From positions 33,298 to 97,297 of the forward strand of contig NZ_JAOWLA010000018.1 of NCBI RefSeq assembly GCF_025751575.1: a DNA stretch of 64,000 bases, read 5' to 3'. The notes below the pieces were generated by a model. The model was not told where the DNA came from. It made no database searches and saw only the letters and a list, made by a program, of their open reading frames with translations. Positions 43,165 through 52,530 of the stretch are shown one piece after another. The stretch's first letter is position 1. Each line of letters begins with the position of its first letter. This DNA comes from Albidovulum sediminicola. Lineage in GTDB: Bacteria > Pseudomonadota > Alphaproteobacteria > Rhodobacterales > Rhodobacteraceae. Position numbers and translations under genes: made by a program.

Positions 43165-45303
43165 ATGACGCGGCTTCGTATCCGAGTACTGGGCGCCCTC
43201 GAAATCCGCGCGGAAGGGCAAGATCCCCTGGTCGTGCCAAGACAGCTGCGCGCGCTTCTTGCCTGGCTTGCGCTCCACCAGGGAAAGGCCGTCGCGCGGG
43301 AGACCGCAAGCGCCTTGCTTTGGGGCGACCGCCCGCAGAAACAGGCCAATGCGTCGCTCAGCCAGGCGCTTTACACCCTGCGCAAGGCGCTGGGGGACAG
43401 TTCGTCGGTCGTTGAAACAGATGCCGAGACCATCCGCCTTTCGGAGACTGCTGTCCTGGTCGATGCGCAGGAGTTTTCGCGGCGCGCACATGGCACTGAC
43501 CCGTCTGATCTGATGGCCGCGGCGGCCCTTTACGCGGCGCCCTTCCTTGAAGGGTTCGTGGCGCCGACGCCGGAGTTCGAGGACTGGCAGATCACGACGC
43601 GCCAGCGCCTGCGGGTGGAGGCCGTGGACGTTTTGACCCGGCTTCTGCCGATGCTGGAGGAGCAGGGTGCGCGCGCGCAGATGCTAGAGGCGGCGCACCG
43701 CCTTCAGGATCTTGATCCCTACAGCGAACAGGCCGCGCGCTGCCTGATGAGGCACTACGCCGCGCAGGATCAGATCGCGCTGGCCTGTGAAACCTATGAT
43801 CATCTGCAAGCCCGGCTGGCCGAGGATCTGCAGACGGCGCCTGACCCCGAGACAGCCGCGCTTCATTACCGGATCCTCGCGCATCGTGCCCCGGGACAGA
43901 AGGCAGCGGGCGGTCTGTCGCGAACCCGGCAAAGGCGCCCCACAAGGCGCCGGGGGGTCGGCGGCCTGATATCTGCGGGCGCGGTCGTCGTCGGGATCGC
44001 GGCGATGTCGCTGCTCATGGTTCAGGGCCGCCCGGAGGTCCAGCCGATCGGTGCCGCGACCATGGCCTATCCGCTACCGGACAAACCGTCGATCGCGGTT
44101 CTGGCGTTCGACGACCTCAGCGCCGGAGAGGACCACGGCGATCTCAGCGATGCCATCAGCGAGGGGGTCATTCACCAGCTGTCCCGCTTTCCCGAGCTTT
44201 TCGTCATCGCGCGAAATTCCAGCTTCCACTATCGCGGAACCGCGACCGACATCCGCCAGATCTCCCGTGAACTGGGTGTGCGCTACATTCTGGAAGGGAG
44301 CCAGCAGAAGAACGGGGATCGTCTGCGGGTGACCGCGCAGCTCATCGATGCGCCCAAGGGCAACCATGTGTGGGCGGAACGCTATGACCGCGACATGCTC
44401 GATCTCTTCGCGGTGCAGGACGAGATCACGCATACGGTCGCGGCGACCGTGGCCAACAAGCTGAAGGTGCGCGCCGGGCAAGAGGCCAAGCGCGCCGACC
44501 CGGCCACCCTGAATGCATACCAGCTGTGGTCGCAGGCGCGGCAGGACTTCCACGAACTCACGCGCGAGGGAAACGACAAGGCACTGCGGGCGAACCTGGC
44601 CGCTTTGCGGGCCGATCCTTCCTTCGCGAATGCCTATGTCGGATTGGCCTATGTCCATGTCAACGGCTACCGCTGGGGCTGGACCGACATGGGCCGGGAA
44701 GAGGCGCTGCGGGCGGCGCGGGAGGCGGCGCAGAAGGCACTGGCCCTGGCGCCCGACGATTACGCCGCGCATCACGCGATGGCCTATGTGCACGTTCAGT
44801 CCGGCGAACTCGACGCGGCGATCGTCCGGGACGAAAAGGCGCTGGACCTCAATCCCAACGCGACCAACGCCATGGCCCAGTTGGCGGAAACGCTCGGCTA
44901 CCTCGGGCGAACGGCGGAGGCGGAGGATCTGTTGCTGCGCGCCAGCCGCCTCGATCCGTTTCATCCCCCCTGGTACGAATGGAACCTGGGCTGGATCCGC
45001 TGGTTGCGCCGCGACTGCAAGGGCGCGCTGGCGGCCATGCAGGACATGTCGAAGATGCCGCCGCTGGCCCACCGCGCCATGGCGATCATCCACGTCTGCC
45101 TCGGCAACATGGGGGCGGCGCGCGCGGAAATCGAAAAGCTGCTTCAGATCTACCCGGACTACTCCATCGAGGCGGTCCGGTTGAACTTTCGCGGCAAGTA
45201 TCGAAATCCCGCGGACATCGCGCGGTATCTCGACGATCTGAGGACAGCGGGATTGCCGGAAACCGCCCCACCTCAGACGCCCCAGGAGCGGGCGGGCGAC
45301 TAG
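43165..45303 (+). CDS. BTAD/SARP-like activator fused to TolB-like and TPR domains
   Basis: Protein of 712 residues. The N-terminal 95 residues are a winged helix of the SARP type (RIRVLGALEIRAEGQDP, QLRALLAWLALHQGKAVA), and residues 100-245 form a bacterial transcriptional activator domain (EEQGARAQMLEAAHRLQDLD). A transmembrane helix (GLISAGAVVVGIAAMSLLMV) precedes a TolB-like domain (SIAVLAFDDLS, ELGVRYILEGSQQKNGDRLR) and TPR repeats. The output half is a paralogue of 40939, with a different DNA-binding head. It could sense an envelope or small-molecule signal and activate neighbours. Confidence 0.83.
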   Translation: MTRLRIRVLGALEIRAEGQDPLVVPRQLRALLAWLALHQGKAVARETASALLWGDRPQKQANASLSQALYTLRKALGDSSSVVETDAETIRLSETAVLVDAQEFSRRAHGTDPSDLMAAAALYAAPFLEGFVAPTPEFEDWQITTRQRLRVEAVDVLTRLLPMLEEQGARAQMLEAAHRLQDLDPYSEQAARCLMRHYAAQDQIALACETYDHLQARLAEDLQTAPDPETAALHYRILAHRAPGQKAAGGLSRTRQRRPTRRRGVGGLISAGAVVVGIAAMSLLMVQGRPEVQPIGAATMAYPLPDKPSIAVLAFDDLSAGEDHGDLSDAISEGVIHQLSRFPELFVIARNSSFHYRGTATDIRQISRELGVRYILEGSQQKNGDRLRVTAQLIDAPKGNHVWAERYDRDMLDLFAVQDEITHTVAATVANKLKVRAGQEAKRADPATLNAYQLWSQARQDFHELTREGNDKALRANLAALRADPSFANAYVGLAYVHVNGYRWGWTDMGREEALRAAREAAQKALALAPDDYAAHHAMAYVHVQSGELDAAIVRDEKALDLNPNATNAMAQLAETLGYLGRTAEAEDLLLRASRLDPFHPPWYEWNLGWIRWLRRDCKGALAAMQDMSKMPPLAHRAMAIIHVCLGNMGAARAEIEKLLQIYPDYSIEAVRLNFRGKYRNPADIARYLDDLRTAGLPETAPPQTPQERAGD

Positions 45304-45462
45304 CGCGGAAAAGTCCGGAAAGATCGACGGGGCGGGTGCCCCGAAACCTGCCGGACGCAGGAAATTGCCCAGCAATTGAGCGCGATTTGAGCGCCGGCTG
45401 ACCCCGGGTTGAGGCCCGCCTGTCATCCTCCTCGCATCTTCAACGCGAGGAGGTGAGATCAG

Positions 45463-45999
45463 ATGGAACGCTTGCAACGTGCGCTGTTCGGGGGACTGGC
45501 GGCCCTTGCCGTCGCCGCAGCCTCGGCCGGGGCCGAGGTGGAGGTGGCCGGCGCCAGGACCCACACGGAAGTTGCCGCGATCGAAGATGCCGTCCCCGTG
45601 CTCGACGCCTGGATCGACCGGTTCGCGGAATACCCAAGGGCAAGGGACAGGCCTTTGCGCATTGCGCTTGTTCCGGCCATGCCGCGGGCCTCGGCGACTT
45701 CGTCCGCCGCCCATTATGGCCCTTCGACCCGGGGCGCCTACGATGCCGAAACCGCGACGATCTACCTGCTGCGGCCGTGGTTCGCCGACTTGCCCTACGA
45801 TCGCAGCATCCTCTTGCATGAGCTTGTTCATCACCGGCAGGTGCAGGCCCGCCACTGGTACTGCGCGCAGGCGATGGAGTGGGACGCCTACAAGCTTCAG
45901 GAGCAATTCCTCGATCAGGCGGGGCTTGAAAGCGGGATCTACTGGCTTGCCGTGGCGTTGGAATCGAGTTGCGCCGTGCGGGATCATCACCCCGACTGA
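45463..45999 (+). CDS. Exported zinc-metalloprotease-like protein (DUF6647-like)
   Basis: Exported protein of 178 residues with an N-terminal signal sequence (LFGGLAALAVAAASAGA). A zincin motif HELVHH is present in SILLHELVHHRQVQARHWYC, with three later cysteines, two of which could pair. GAGGAGGTGAG lies before the ATG. It fits the small secreted DUF6647 type, with unknown substrate. It lies 159 bases downstream of the BTAD/TPR regulator in the same direction and may be its target. Confidence 0.75.
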   Translation: MERLQRALFGGLAALAVAAASAGAEVEVAGARTHTEVAAIEDAVPVLDAWIDRFAEYPRARDRPLRIALVPAMPRASATSSAAHYGPSTRGAYDAETATIYLLRPWFADLPYDRSILLHELVHHRQVQARHWYCAQAMEWDAYKLQEQFLDQAGLESGIYWLAVALESSCAVRDHHPD

Positions 46000-46025
46000 A
46001 TGGCGGCCCGACGGATGTCGTCGCG

Positions 46026-46937
46026 CTATGCGCCGCGCAGCCCCGCCGTCCGGGACTGGACCCAGGCGACCAGCGTGCCCAGTTCCTCGGTGATGGCGGC
46101 TCCGGGCGCGGCGATCAGGAAGAAGGCGTTGCCGGTCCTGACCTCGGCCGGCAGCGGGCGCATGAGGAGGCCCGCCTGCACGAGCAGCGCCGAGGAGAGG
46201 CTCCAGCCGAGGGCCAGCCCTTCGCCCGCAAGCGCGGCCTGCAGCGTCAGCTGGTAATCGTTGAAGACCATGTCGGGCTCGGTTGGCTCGGCCTCGGCAC
46301 CGACGGCGGCGAGCCATTCGGCCCAGCTCATGCGCTTGCGGAAACGGTCGAAGGCGTGAAGCTGCCGATGGCGCGCCAGGTCCTGCACGGTGTCGATCCG
46401 GGGCGTGTCGGCCAGATAGCCGGGCGCGCAGAGCGGAAAGATCACCTCATCGCAAAGATGCCAGCTGTTGGGGCGCTGGAAGCCGCGTTCGCGGATCCAG
46501 ATCGTCAGATCGATCTCGGTGTCGGGTTCGACGTCGCGATCGGTCGTCACGACCTTGATCTTCAGCTTCGGGTGATCGTGCTGCAACTGATAGAGCTGCG
46601 GCATCAGCCAATGCGCCGCGACCGAGGTCGAGGCGGCAAAGGTCAGATAGCGGGTCCGGGACGGGCTCAGCGCCCCGAGGGTGTCCTCCATGCGCCGGAA
46701 TCCGAAACGCACGCTGTCGTGGAACAGCCGGCCCGCCTCGGTCAACCTTACCCCACGGTTTTCCCGGATGAAAAGCTGCACGCCGCAGTGCCGTTCCAGC
46801 GCCTTGATGGCTTGCGACACGCTGGGCTGCGTCACGTTCAGTTCCGCCGCGGCGCTGCGGAAGTTCAGATGCCGCGCCGCCGCCTCGAAGACGAAAAGCG
46901 AGTGGGGGGAGGGGATCAGGGATCGCAGCCTGGACAT
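46026..46937 (-). CDS. LysR-family transcriptional regulator (GcvA/AmpR-like)
   Basis: LysR-type regulator of 303 residues. FVFEAAARHLNFRSAAAELN and VTQPSVSQAIKALERHCGVQ form the helix-turn-helix, followed by the substrate-binding-protein-like domain (WLMPQLYQLQHDHPKLKIKV). I use the ATG at 46937; a GTG two codons upstream is possible. It is divergent from the flavin oxidase/DapA-like pair at 47046, which it probably controls. It faces the stop of the DUF6647-like gene with a 26-base gap. Confidence 0.87.
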   Translation of the reverse strand: MSRLRSLIPSPHSLFVFEAAARHLNFRSAAAELNVTQPSVSQAIKALERHCGVQLFIRENRGVRLTEAGRLFHDSVRFGFRRMEDTLGALSPSRTRYLTFAASTSVAAHWLMPQLYQLQHDHPKLKIKVVTTDRDVEPDTEIDLTIWIRERGFQRPNSWHLCDEVIFPLCAPGYLADTPRIDTVQDLARHRQLHAFDRFRKRMSWAEWLAAVGAEAEPTEPDMVFNDYQLTLQAALAGEGLALGWSLSSALLVQAGLLMRPLPAEVRTGNAFFLIAAPGAAITEELGTLVAWVQSRTAGLRGA

Positions 46938-47045
46938 AAGCACAGCCGATATCAGGCGCTTTCTTTTCCGTCTACAGCCAGGCCCGCTGCCGTGCTTTCC
47001 TTCTGGCGGAAAACGCGGCCGACATCAGGGACCGGTGAGACGCCA

Positions 47046-48401
47046 ATGGCACAGAGCCCGCACGACGCGCCCCGGGGGCGCATCATGATTGACCCGCCGG
47101 TACAGGAGCCGACGGATTCCGGCTGGTATGTCACCTCGGGGCCGGACCTGCCGCTGGTGCCGCACCGGGGCGAGACGCGCTGCGATTGTCTTGTGATCGG
47201 TGCGGGCTGGATGGGATTGCACGCCGCGCGGCGCTACGGGGAGCTGGCGCCCGACCACTCCGTCCTGCTGGTCGATGCCGGGCGGATCGGCAACAACGCC
47301 TCGGGCCGCTGCATGGGCTTTGCGATCGACCTGGCGCATAACCCGCGCAAGCACGATTTCGTCGAGGACATCCAGGGCAACAAGGAGGAGCTTTTCACCA
47401 ATCTTGACGGCAATGCCTATCTTCGCTCGGCGGTCGAGGATCTGGGCGTGGACTGCGATTGGGACCCCCAGGGCAAGTACCATAGCGCGGCCACGGATCA
47501 CGGCGTGGCCGATCTGTTGCGCTTTTCCAAGGCGCTGGACGCGATGGGCCAGAGATACCGCTGGGTCGAGCGTGACGAGATGCTGGCGATGACCGGCAGC
47601 CGCCACTACATCCGCGCGCTGCACCATCCCGGCACGATCCTGATCCAGCCGGCCAAGTATCTGAAGAACCTGGCGCGCGCCCTGCCTGAGAACGTGACGG
47701 TTCACGAGAACACCGTGATCAGCACCGCGCGTTTCGGCGCAAGCGAACATGTCTTCGAAACGCCCTCGGGCGTGATCCGCGCCAAACAGGTGATCATCTG
47801 CGCCGCCGGCTACCTGACGCGCTTCGGCTTTTACAGCCAGACCGCCATTCCGCTTTATACCTTTGCCAGCATGACCCGGCCCTTGACCGAAGGCGAACGG
47901 GCGCAGGCGGGGGATCAAGCGGCCTATGGCCTGATCCCGGCCAACAGTTTCGGCACCACCGTTCGCCGGACGGCAGACAGCCGCCTTTTGCTGCGAAACG
48001 TCTACGCCTATGCCCCGAACTTCCGGACCACCCGTCTGGACGTCGAGCGCGCGCGCGAACAGCAGATGGTCGCGTTCCGGCGCCGCTGGCCCGACCTTGC
48101 CGCGATCGGGTTCGAGATCAGCTGGGGCGGCCTGCTGACGCTCGCGCAGAACGGCGGCATGGTCTTTGGCGAGCTTGCCCGGAACGTCTACGGCGCCGCC
48201 TTCTGCAACGGCACCGGTGTGTCCCGCGGGGCCGCCTTTGGAAAGGCCGTCGCGGAACTCGCGCTGGGACGGTCCTCGCCCGTCATCGACATCCTCGGGC
48301 GCCGCGCCCCGCCGTCGCGGGCCTATCCCGAACCTATCACCTCCACCGGCGTTCGCCTGGTCACGGGCTGGCGCTTCCGCCGCGCCGGGCAAGAAGTTTG
48401 A
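47046..48401 (+). CDS. FAD-dependent amine/amino acid oxidase (DAO superfamily, PuuB-like)
   Basis: FAD enzyme of 451 residues with the Rossmann motif CLVIGAGWMGLHAARRYGEL and the flavin loop GRIGNNASGRCMGFAIDLAH, as in gamma-glutamylputrescine oxidase-like members of the DAO family. ISWGGLLTLAQNGGMVFGEL and the C-terminal GTGVSRGAAFGKAVAEL match the second FAD-contact region. The ATG at 47046 is used; another in-frame ATG is at 47085. It is followed 11 bases later by a DapA-like lyase and is probably the first, oxidative step of a small amino-compound pathway. Confidence 0.82.
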   Translation: MAQSPHDAPRGRIMIDPPVQEPTDSGWYVTSGPDLPLVPHRGETRCDCLVIGAGWMGLHAARRYGELAPDHSVLLVDAGRIGNNASGRCMGFAIDLAHNPRKHDFVEDIQGNKEELFTNLDGNAYLRSAVEDLGVDCDWDPQGKYHSAATDHGVADLLRFSKALDAMGQRYRWVERDEMLAMTGSRHYIRALHHPGTILIQPAKYLKNLARALPENVTVHENTVISTARFGASEHVFETPSGVIRAKQVIICAAGYLTRFGFYSQTAIPLYTFASMTRPLTEGERAQAGDQAAYGLIPANSFGTTVRRTADSRLLLRNVYAYAPNFRTTRLDVERAREQQMVAFRRRWPDLAAIGFEISWGGLLTLAQNGGMVFGELARNVYGAAFCNGTGVSRGAAFGKAVAELALGRSSPVIDILGRRAPPSRAYPEPITSTGVRLVTGWRFRRAGQEV

Positions 48402-48412
48402 AAGGAACCGTT

Positions 48413-49285
48413 ATGGCCGATCTCAAGGGCGTCAACCTCGCCATGCAGACCCCGTTCGATGCCGAAGGGGCAATCGACTTCGCCACCTATGAAAAGCTGA
48501 TCGAGGATTACATCGCCGCCGGGGTGCAGGGGCTGGTCCTTGGTGCGGGCACGGGTCAGCATCCCTACCTGACGGAAGCCGAGTGCAACCGGCTCTATGA
48601 GACCGGCATCCGCCAGGTGGCGGGCCGGGTCAACGTGATCTGCCAGACCTCCGCCCTGAACATGGATGAGGTGATCCGCCGGTCGCAACATGCCGAGAAG
48701 GCTGGGGCCGACGCGCTGATGATCCTGCCGCCCTATCTGGAAGGGCCGGCGGATGACGATGGCCTGTTCGAATTCTACCGCACGCTCGACACGGCGGTCG
48801 GGATCGACATCGTCGGCTACAACATCCCCCAGGCGACCGGGATCGCGGTTTCCGTCCCCTTGCTTGAAAGGCTGAAGGGGCTCAAGCGCTATCGCTGGAT
48901 CAAGGACAGCGCGGGGGATTTCACCACCCATCAGGAATACCTCCAGACCGGGACCGACGTGCTGAACGGCTGCGACACCACCACCTTCGCGGCCCTGATG
49001 GCGGGGACCAAGGGGGTCATCTGGGGCGCGGCCAACTACATGCCGCACGAGGCGGCCACGCTTTACCGCCTGATCGCCGCCCGGGATTTCGAGGCGGCGC
49101 TGACCCTTTGGCAGCGGATGCTGCCGTCGCTCCTGTTCATCTGGCGCAATCCCTATGTGCCGGCCGTCCTGCGGGCCGCCCAGCTGCGCGGCTACGGCAC
49201 CGGGAACGTGCGACGCCCCCTCCAGAAACTGACGGAGGCCCAGGACGCCGGCCTGCAAAAAGCGCTGGCGCCGCTCATGGGCTGA
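48413..49285 (+). CDS. DapA/dihydrodipicolinate-synthase-family lyase or deaminase
   Basis: Class I aldolase-fold protein of 290 residues. The Schiff-base lysine lies in YRWIKDSAGDFTTH and the catalytic Tyr in DIVGYNIPQATG; LVLGAGTGQHPYLTEAE replaces the usual GTTGE loop. The DapA family includes aldolases and the pyrroline-hydroxycarboxylate deaminase of hydroxyproline breakdown, which also works after a DAO-type oxidase. Pairing with the preceding flavin oxidase makes such a role attractive but unproven. AAAGGAA precedes the ATG at 48413. Confidence 0.83.
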   Translation: MADLKGVNLAMQTPFDAEGAIDFATYEKLIEDYIAAGVQGLVLGAGTGQHPYLTEAECNRLYETGIRQVAGRVNVICQTSALNMDEVIRRSQHAEKAGADALMILPPYLEGPADDDGLFEFYRTLDTAVGIDIVGYNIPQATGIAVSVPLLERLKGLKRYRWIKDSAGDFTTHQEYLQTGTDVLNGCDTTTFAALMAGTKGVIWGAANYMPHEAATLYRLIAARDFEAALTLWQRMLPSLLFIWRNPYVPAVLRAAQLRGYGTGNVRRPLQKLTEAQDAGLQKALAPLMG

Positions 49286-49423
49286 CGCGGTGCCGCAAGT
49301 GTTTCGGGCGACCTGCAATCCGCCGTTCCCCGTCCCGAGATTGTTCGGGGCGCCGGCAGGAACACCATGGACAGAATTGGAACGACGGCCGATGCTGGTC
49401 CCATCCTCAGGGAGGGAAACGCC

Positions 49424-50059
49424 ATGGTGCTGGAAGTCATAAGTTCTGGGTTTGGCAGGACGGGTACGAAATCGCTGAAGGCTGCGTTGGAGCGGCTGGG
49501 CTTCGGCCCCTGCCATCACATGCATGAAGTCGTGGAGAACCCTGGACAGGTGGTTCACTGGCAGAAGCTGGCGGCAGGCGAGGCGGTTGACTGGGATGCG
49601 GTCTTCGCCGGGTACAGGTCGCAGGTGGACTGGCCGGGCGCCCATGTCTGGCGCGAGCTGGCCGAAGCCTTTCCGAAGGCAAAGGTGGTCCATACTGTCC
49701 GGCCGGACGACAAATGGTGGGCCAGCTTCGAAAAGACGATCGGCAAGCTGATGGCCCGCTACAGCGATCTGCCGCTGCCGCCGCATATTCGCGACATGCT
49801 TGCCGCATGGAACGAATTTGCGGGCAAAAGCACCTTTGGCGGCGTTCTGGACGACAAGGACATCGGGCTTGCGGCCTATCGTCTCCGGACGAGGGAGGTG
49901 CGCGAGGCGCTGCCCGCGGACCGGCTGCTTGTCTTCGATGTCGCGGAAGGATGGCAACCGCTTTGTGAGTTCCTTGAGGTCGATGTCCCAGACGAGCCGT
50001 TTCCGCACCACAACCTGAGGGCGGATTTCTGGGAGGTCCTCGGCGGGGAACCGGCGTGA
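49424..50059 (+). CDS. Sulfotransferase-family protein
   Basis: Protein of 211 residues with the PAPS-binding P-loop-like SSGFGRTGTKSLKAALERLG at its N-terminus, followed by PCHHMHEV and VVHTVRPDDKWWASF, a layout common to the widespread bacterial/eukaryotic sulfotransferase-like family. GGAGGG precedes the ATG at 49424. It could transfer sulfate to a small molecule or saccharide; no acceptor is evident. It stands alone after the DapA-like gene. Confidence 0.8.
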   Translation: MVLEVISSGFGRTGTKSLKAALERLGFGPCHHMHEVVENPGQVVHWQKLAAGEAVDWDAVFAGYRSQVDWPGAHVWRELAEAFPKAKVVHTVRPDDKWWASFEKTIGKLMARYSDLPLPPHIRDMLAAWNEFAGKSTFGGVLDDKDIGLAAYRLRTREVREALPADRLLVFDVAEGWQPLCEFLEVDVPDEPFPHHNLRADFWEVLGGEPA

Positions 50060-50142
50060 GCTTGGACCGGTGATCGGCCATGCGGCCCCCGGTCCGCGGC
50101 GACAGGTCTTCTGCCGCCGCGGGCCTTGGGGTTACTGCGGGG

Positions 50143-50541
50143 TTACTGCGCGACCGCCGTGTGCCAGACGCCCTTGACCCCGTCGCCGGTCATGTCGCCG
50201 GGGTTCTCATCCTTGATCCAGAGGTAAAGCGGCTGGCCTTGGTAGGCCACCTGCATCGTCCCATCCGTGCGCGCGATCAGTTCGAAGCCTTCGGGCAGGG
50301 ACGCGCCGTCATCGGCCAGGAGCGGCGGCCAGTTCTCGGCGCAGGCGTCGTAGCAGTTCGACACGCCCGCCTCGTCCTTGTCGAAGGTATAAAGCGTCAT
50401 GTTCTGGGCATCGGTGAAATAGGTCACATCGCCGCTGGTGGCGGTCATGACCACAGTTTCGCCCGCTGCGGCGAAACCGATCCCGGCTGCGACGGAAAAT
50501 GCGGTGGCAAATGCGGCGGTGGCGGCTGTCAATCTGGGCAT
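50143..50541 (-). CDS. Exported lipoprotein-repeat-like protein (PF03640/COG4315 type)
   Basis: Exported protein of 132 residues with a signal peptide (ATAAFATAFSVAAGIGFAAAG). Two copies of the secreted repeat are visible: VTYFTDAQNMTLYTFDKDE with CYDACAENWPPLLA, and MQVAYQGQPLYLWIKDENP with GVKGVWHTA. The ATG at 50541 is used; longer upstream frames are non-coding. It is divergent from the exported protein/ECF group at 50732 and may belong to the same envelope-stress regulon. Confidence 0.85.
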   Translation of the reverse strand: MPRLTAATAAFATAFSVAAGIGFAAAGETVVMTATSGDVTYFTDAQNMTLYTFDKDEAGVSNCYDACAENWPPLLADDGASLPEGFELIARTDGTMQVAYQGQPLYLWIKDENPGDMTGDGVKGVWHTAVAQ

Positions 50542-50731
50542 ATCTCGGTCTTTCCTGTTGAACGCCTGAGCGATGCAGGCACAGGGATCTACGGCCCGCG
50601 CGGCGGATTTATTCCGGGCGGACCGGCCCGCGCGCGAAAAAAACTCTCGGCCCGGCGCGGAATAATTTCCGGCGGAGCGCGTAAATTCCCTGTCGGTATC
50701 TTGCCGGCGCTTATTCCGACAGGAGGAACGC

Positions 50732-51016
50732 ATGAGGATATTGCTTGCCGCCACCGCACTTGCCGCTGCCTGGTCCGGCACCGGCGCATGGGCGGACGAT
50801 CACCTGGCCAATGGCGCGACGGCCCCCGGCGCGGCCGCGCGCGGCTTTGCCAATCCGGTGGCCGCCAACCCCTCCGACACCTCCGGTGGGGCCTCTGACC
50901 CGGGCACGGTGCCTGGCCTCGGCAATCCCAATGCCGGTGCCGACCGTGGCACGCCGGCATTCGATCCGGTCAGCCTCGAAGAACGGCTGGCGGAACGTGC
51001 GGGACCCCAAGGTTGA
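50732..51016 (+). CDS. Small exported protein upstream of an ECF sigma gene
   Basis: Protein of 94 residues with a signal peptide (LLAATALAAAWSGTGAWA) and a low-complexity mature part rich in Ala, Gly, Asn and Pro (NPVAANPSDTSGGASDPGT, VPGLGNPNAGADRGTPAF). AGGAGG lies right before the ATG. No family is recognised. The reading frame ends 58 bases before the ECF gene on the same strand, so they are probably cotranscribed. Its style is like that of the 71-residue protein at 28544, also near an ECF system. Confidence 0.65.
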   Translation: MRILLAATALAAAWSGTGAWADDHLANGATAPGAAARGFANPVAANPSDTSGGASDPGTVPGLGNPNAGADRGTPAFDPVSLEERLAERAGPQG

Positions 51017-51074
51017 CGAAGATCCCGGGTGTGCGATCCTTGCGCGCGCCCGGGACGATTTGCCGGAGAGACCG

Positions 51075-51575
51075 TTGGCACGCGACCTGACCATCCTGAT
51101 CAGCGAGATCCCGCATCTGCGGCGCTTTGCCTTCGCGCTGACCGCCGATCGCGATTTCGCCGAGGATCTGGTGCAGAGCTGCCTTGAGAACGCCGTGGCG
51201 CGCTTTCACCAGTGGCAGCCGGAGCGCAGGCTGCGCCCCTGGCTGTTCGCGATCCTGCACAACCTTTATCGCGACAGCAGGCGGCGGCCGCAGCGCGGCG
51301 TCCCGCTTGACGAGGTGCCGGAGATCCCGTCGAGCGATGCCAGCCCCGAGGAGCGGATGAGCGCCGGCGAGGTCCTGGCCGCCATCGACCTCCTGCCCGA
51401 GGACCAGCGCGACGTTCTGGTCCTCGTCGGTCTCAACGAACTGAGCTATGCCGAGGCGGCCTCGGTGCTCGGTATCCCGCCCGGCACGCTCATGTCGCGG
51501 CTGCACCGGGCGCGGAGCCGGTTGCGCGAGATGCTCGGGCGAACGAAATCTCCCTCGATCAGGCAGGTGCTGTAA
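51075..51575 (+). CDS. ECF sigma factor
   Basis: ECF sigma-70 factor of 166 residues. Region 2 is DFAEDLVQSCLENAVARFHQ and LRPWLFAILHNLYRDSRRR; region 4 is LPEDQRDVLVLVGLNELSYA followed by EAASVLGIPPGTLMSRLHRA. The start is uncertain: TTG at 51075 has GGAGAG at good spacing, while GTG at 50997 and TTG at 51060 are also in frame. The stop overlaps the next start (TAATG), coupling it to its anti-sigma factor. Confidence 0.9.
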   Translation: MARDLTILISEIPHLRRFAFALTADRDFAEDLVQSCLENAVARFHQWQPERRLRPWLFAILHNLYRDSRRRPQRGVPLDEVPEIPSSDASPEERMSAGEVLAAIDLLPEDQRDVLVLVGLNELSYAEAASVLGIPPGTLMSRLHRARSRLREMLGRTKSPSIRQVL

Positions 51576-52330
51576 TGGTTCAGGACAACAAGATCACCGT
51601 CGAGGACATCCACGCCTATGTCGATGGAGAGCTGTCGGAAGACGCCGCAGCGCTGGTTCGGGACTTTCTGGACAAGCACCCCGAGGCCGCCACCGTCGCC
51701 GAGGATTACCGCGCGATCAACGCGGCGATCCTGACGCGGGCGGCGATGGCGGACAGGGTGCCGCTGCCGGAGCGGCATATCGAAGCGGTCAACCGCAAGC
51801 CCCGCGCGCCGCTGATTGCCGCGTCGCTCGCCCTGATGGCCGCCGGTGCCGCCGCGGGATGGGTGGCGCACGCGGTGCTGACCCCTCGGCCCGATGTGCT
51901 CGACCTTCTGGCCAGCGAAGCGGGCGCAAGCTGGGCGACCTACGCGCCCGATGCCCGCCGCCCGGTCGAAATCGCGGCCGCCGACGCCTCGCAGCTGGTG
52001 CGCTGGCTGGCCAACCGCACCGGGCGCAGCGTCGTGGTGCCGACGCTCGACGATCAGGGGCTCGCTTTCATGGGCGGGCGTCTCGTCGCAGGGGGGAACC
52101 GGCCGGCGGCGCTGCTCATGTACCAGGATTCCGCGGGGCGGCGCCTGGTCGTCCTGATGAGCCCGGAGTTCGCCGGCGACGGCCCGACCGGCATGCACTT
52201 CCGGCGCCAGACCGAGTCTGCGGCGGTGATATGGGCGAACGGGAAAGAGGGCTTCGGCGTCGCGGGTCCGTTCTCCGAAGAGGAGCTGAAACGCGCCGCG
52301 GTCGTGGTGCGCGACAGTTTCGCCCTGTAG
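51575..52330 (+). CDS. Transmembrane anti-sigma factor (COG5662/RseA-like)
   Basis: Anti-sigma factor of 251 residues. The N-terminal cytoplasmic part (VEDIHAYVDGELSEDAAALV, FLDKHPEAATVAEDYRAIN) is typical of this family and has no Cys/His zinc pair. A transmembrane helix follows near residues 75-95 (LIAASLALMAAGAAAGWVAH), then a periplasmic sensor domain. It is translationally coupled to the ECF gene and should sequester it. Confidence 0.88.
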   Translation: MVQDNKITVEDIHAYVDGELSEDAAALVRDFLDKHPEAATVAEDYRAINAAILTRAAMADRVPLPERHIEAVNRKPRAPLIAASLALMAAGAAAGWVAHAVLTPRPDVLDLLASEAGASWATYAPDARRPVEIAAADASQLVRWLANRTGRSVVVPTLDDQGLAFMGGRLVAGGNRPAALLMYQDSAGRRLVVLMSPEFAGDGPTGMHFRRQTESAAVIWANGKEGFGVAGPFSEEELKRAAVVVRDSFAL

Positions 52331-52530
52331 ACCGGGCCAGACCGTGTCAGGGTGTAGGCGCCATCGTCCAGCATGGCCGGTCCAATCCTGCGCCATGCAC
52401 GGGCGGTGCAGGCTTATCCTCAATGGTGCACAAGGCGTGCAAAATTGTCCGGCCGCATGCCGCACTCTGCGCACTCCCTCCGGGGATTCCGATGTATGGT
52501 GCGACAAGCGCCCTATCGCGGGAACCCGAG

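Noticed and set aside
44074..46317. A 747-codon minus-strand open frame
   Set aside because: Antisense to the BTAD/TPR regulator and the DUF6647-like gene; no recognisable domain.
45969..47045. A plus-strand extension of the flavin oxidase frame by about 360 codons
   Set aside because: It is antisense to the LysR gene at 46026-46937 and lacks protein-like features; the oxidase starts at 47046.
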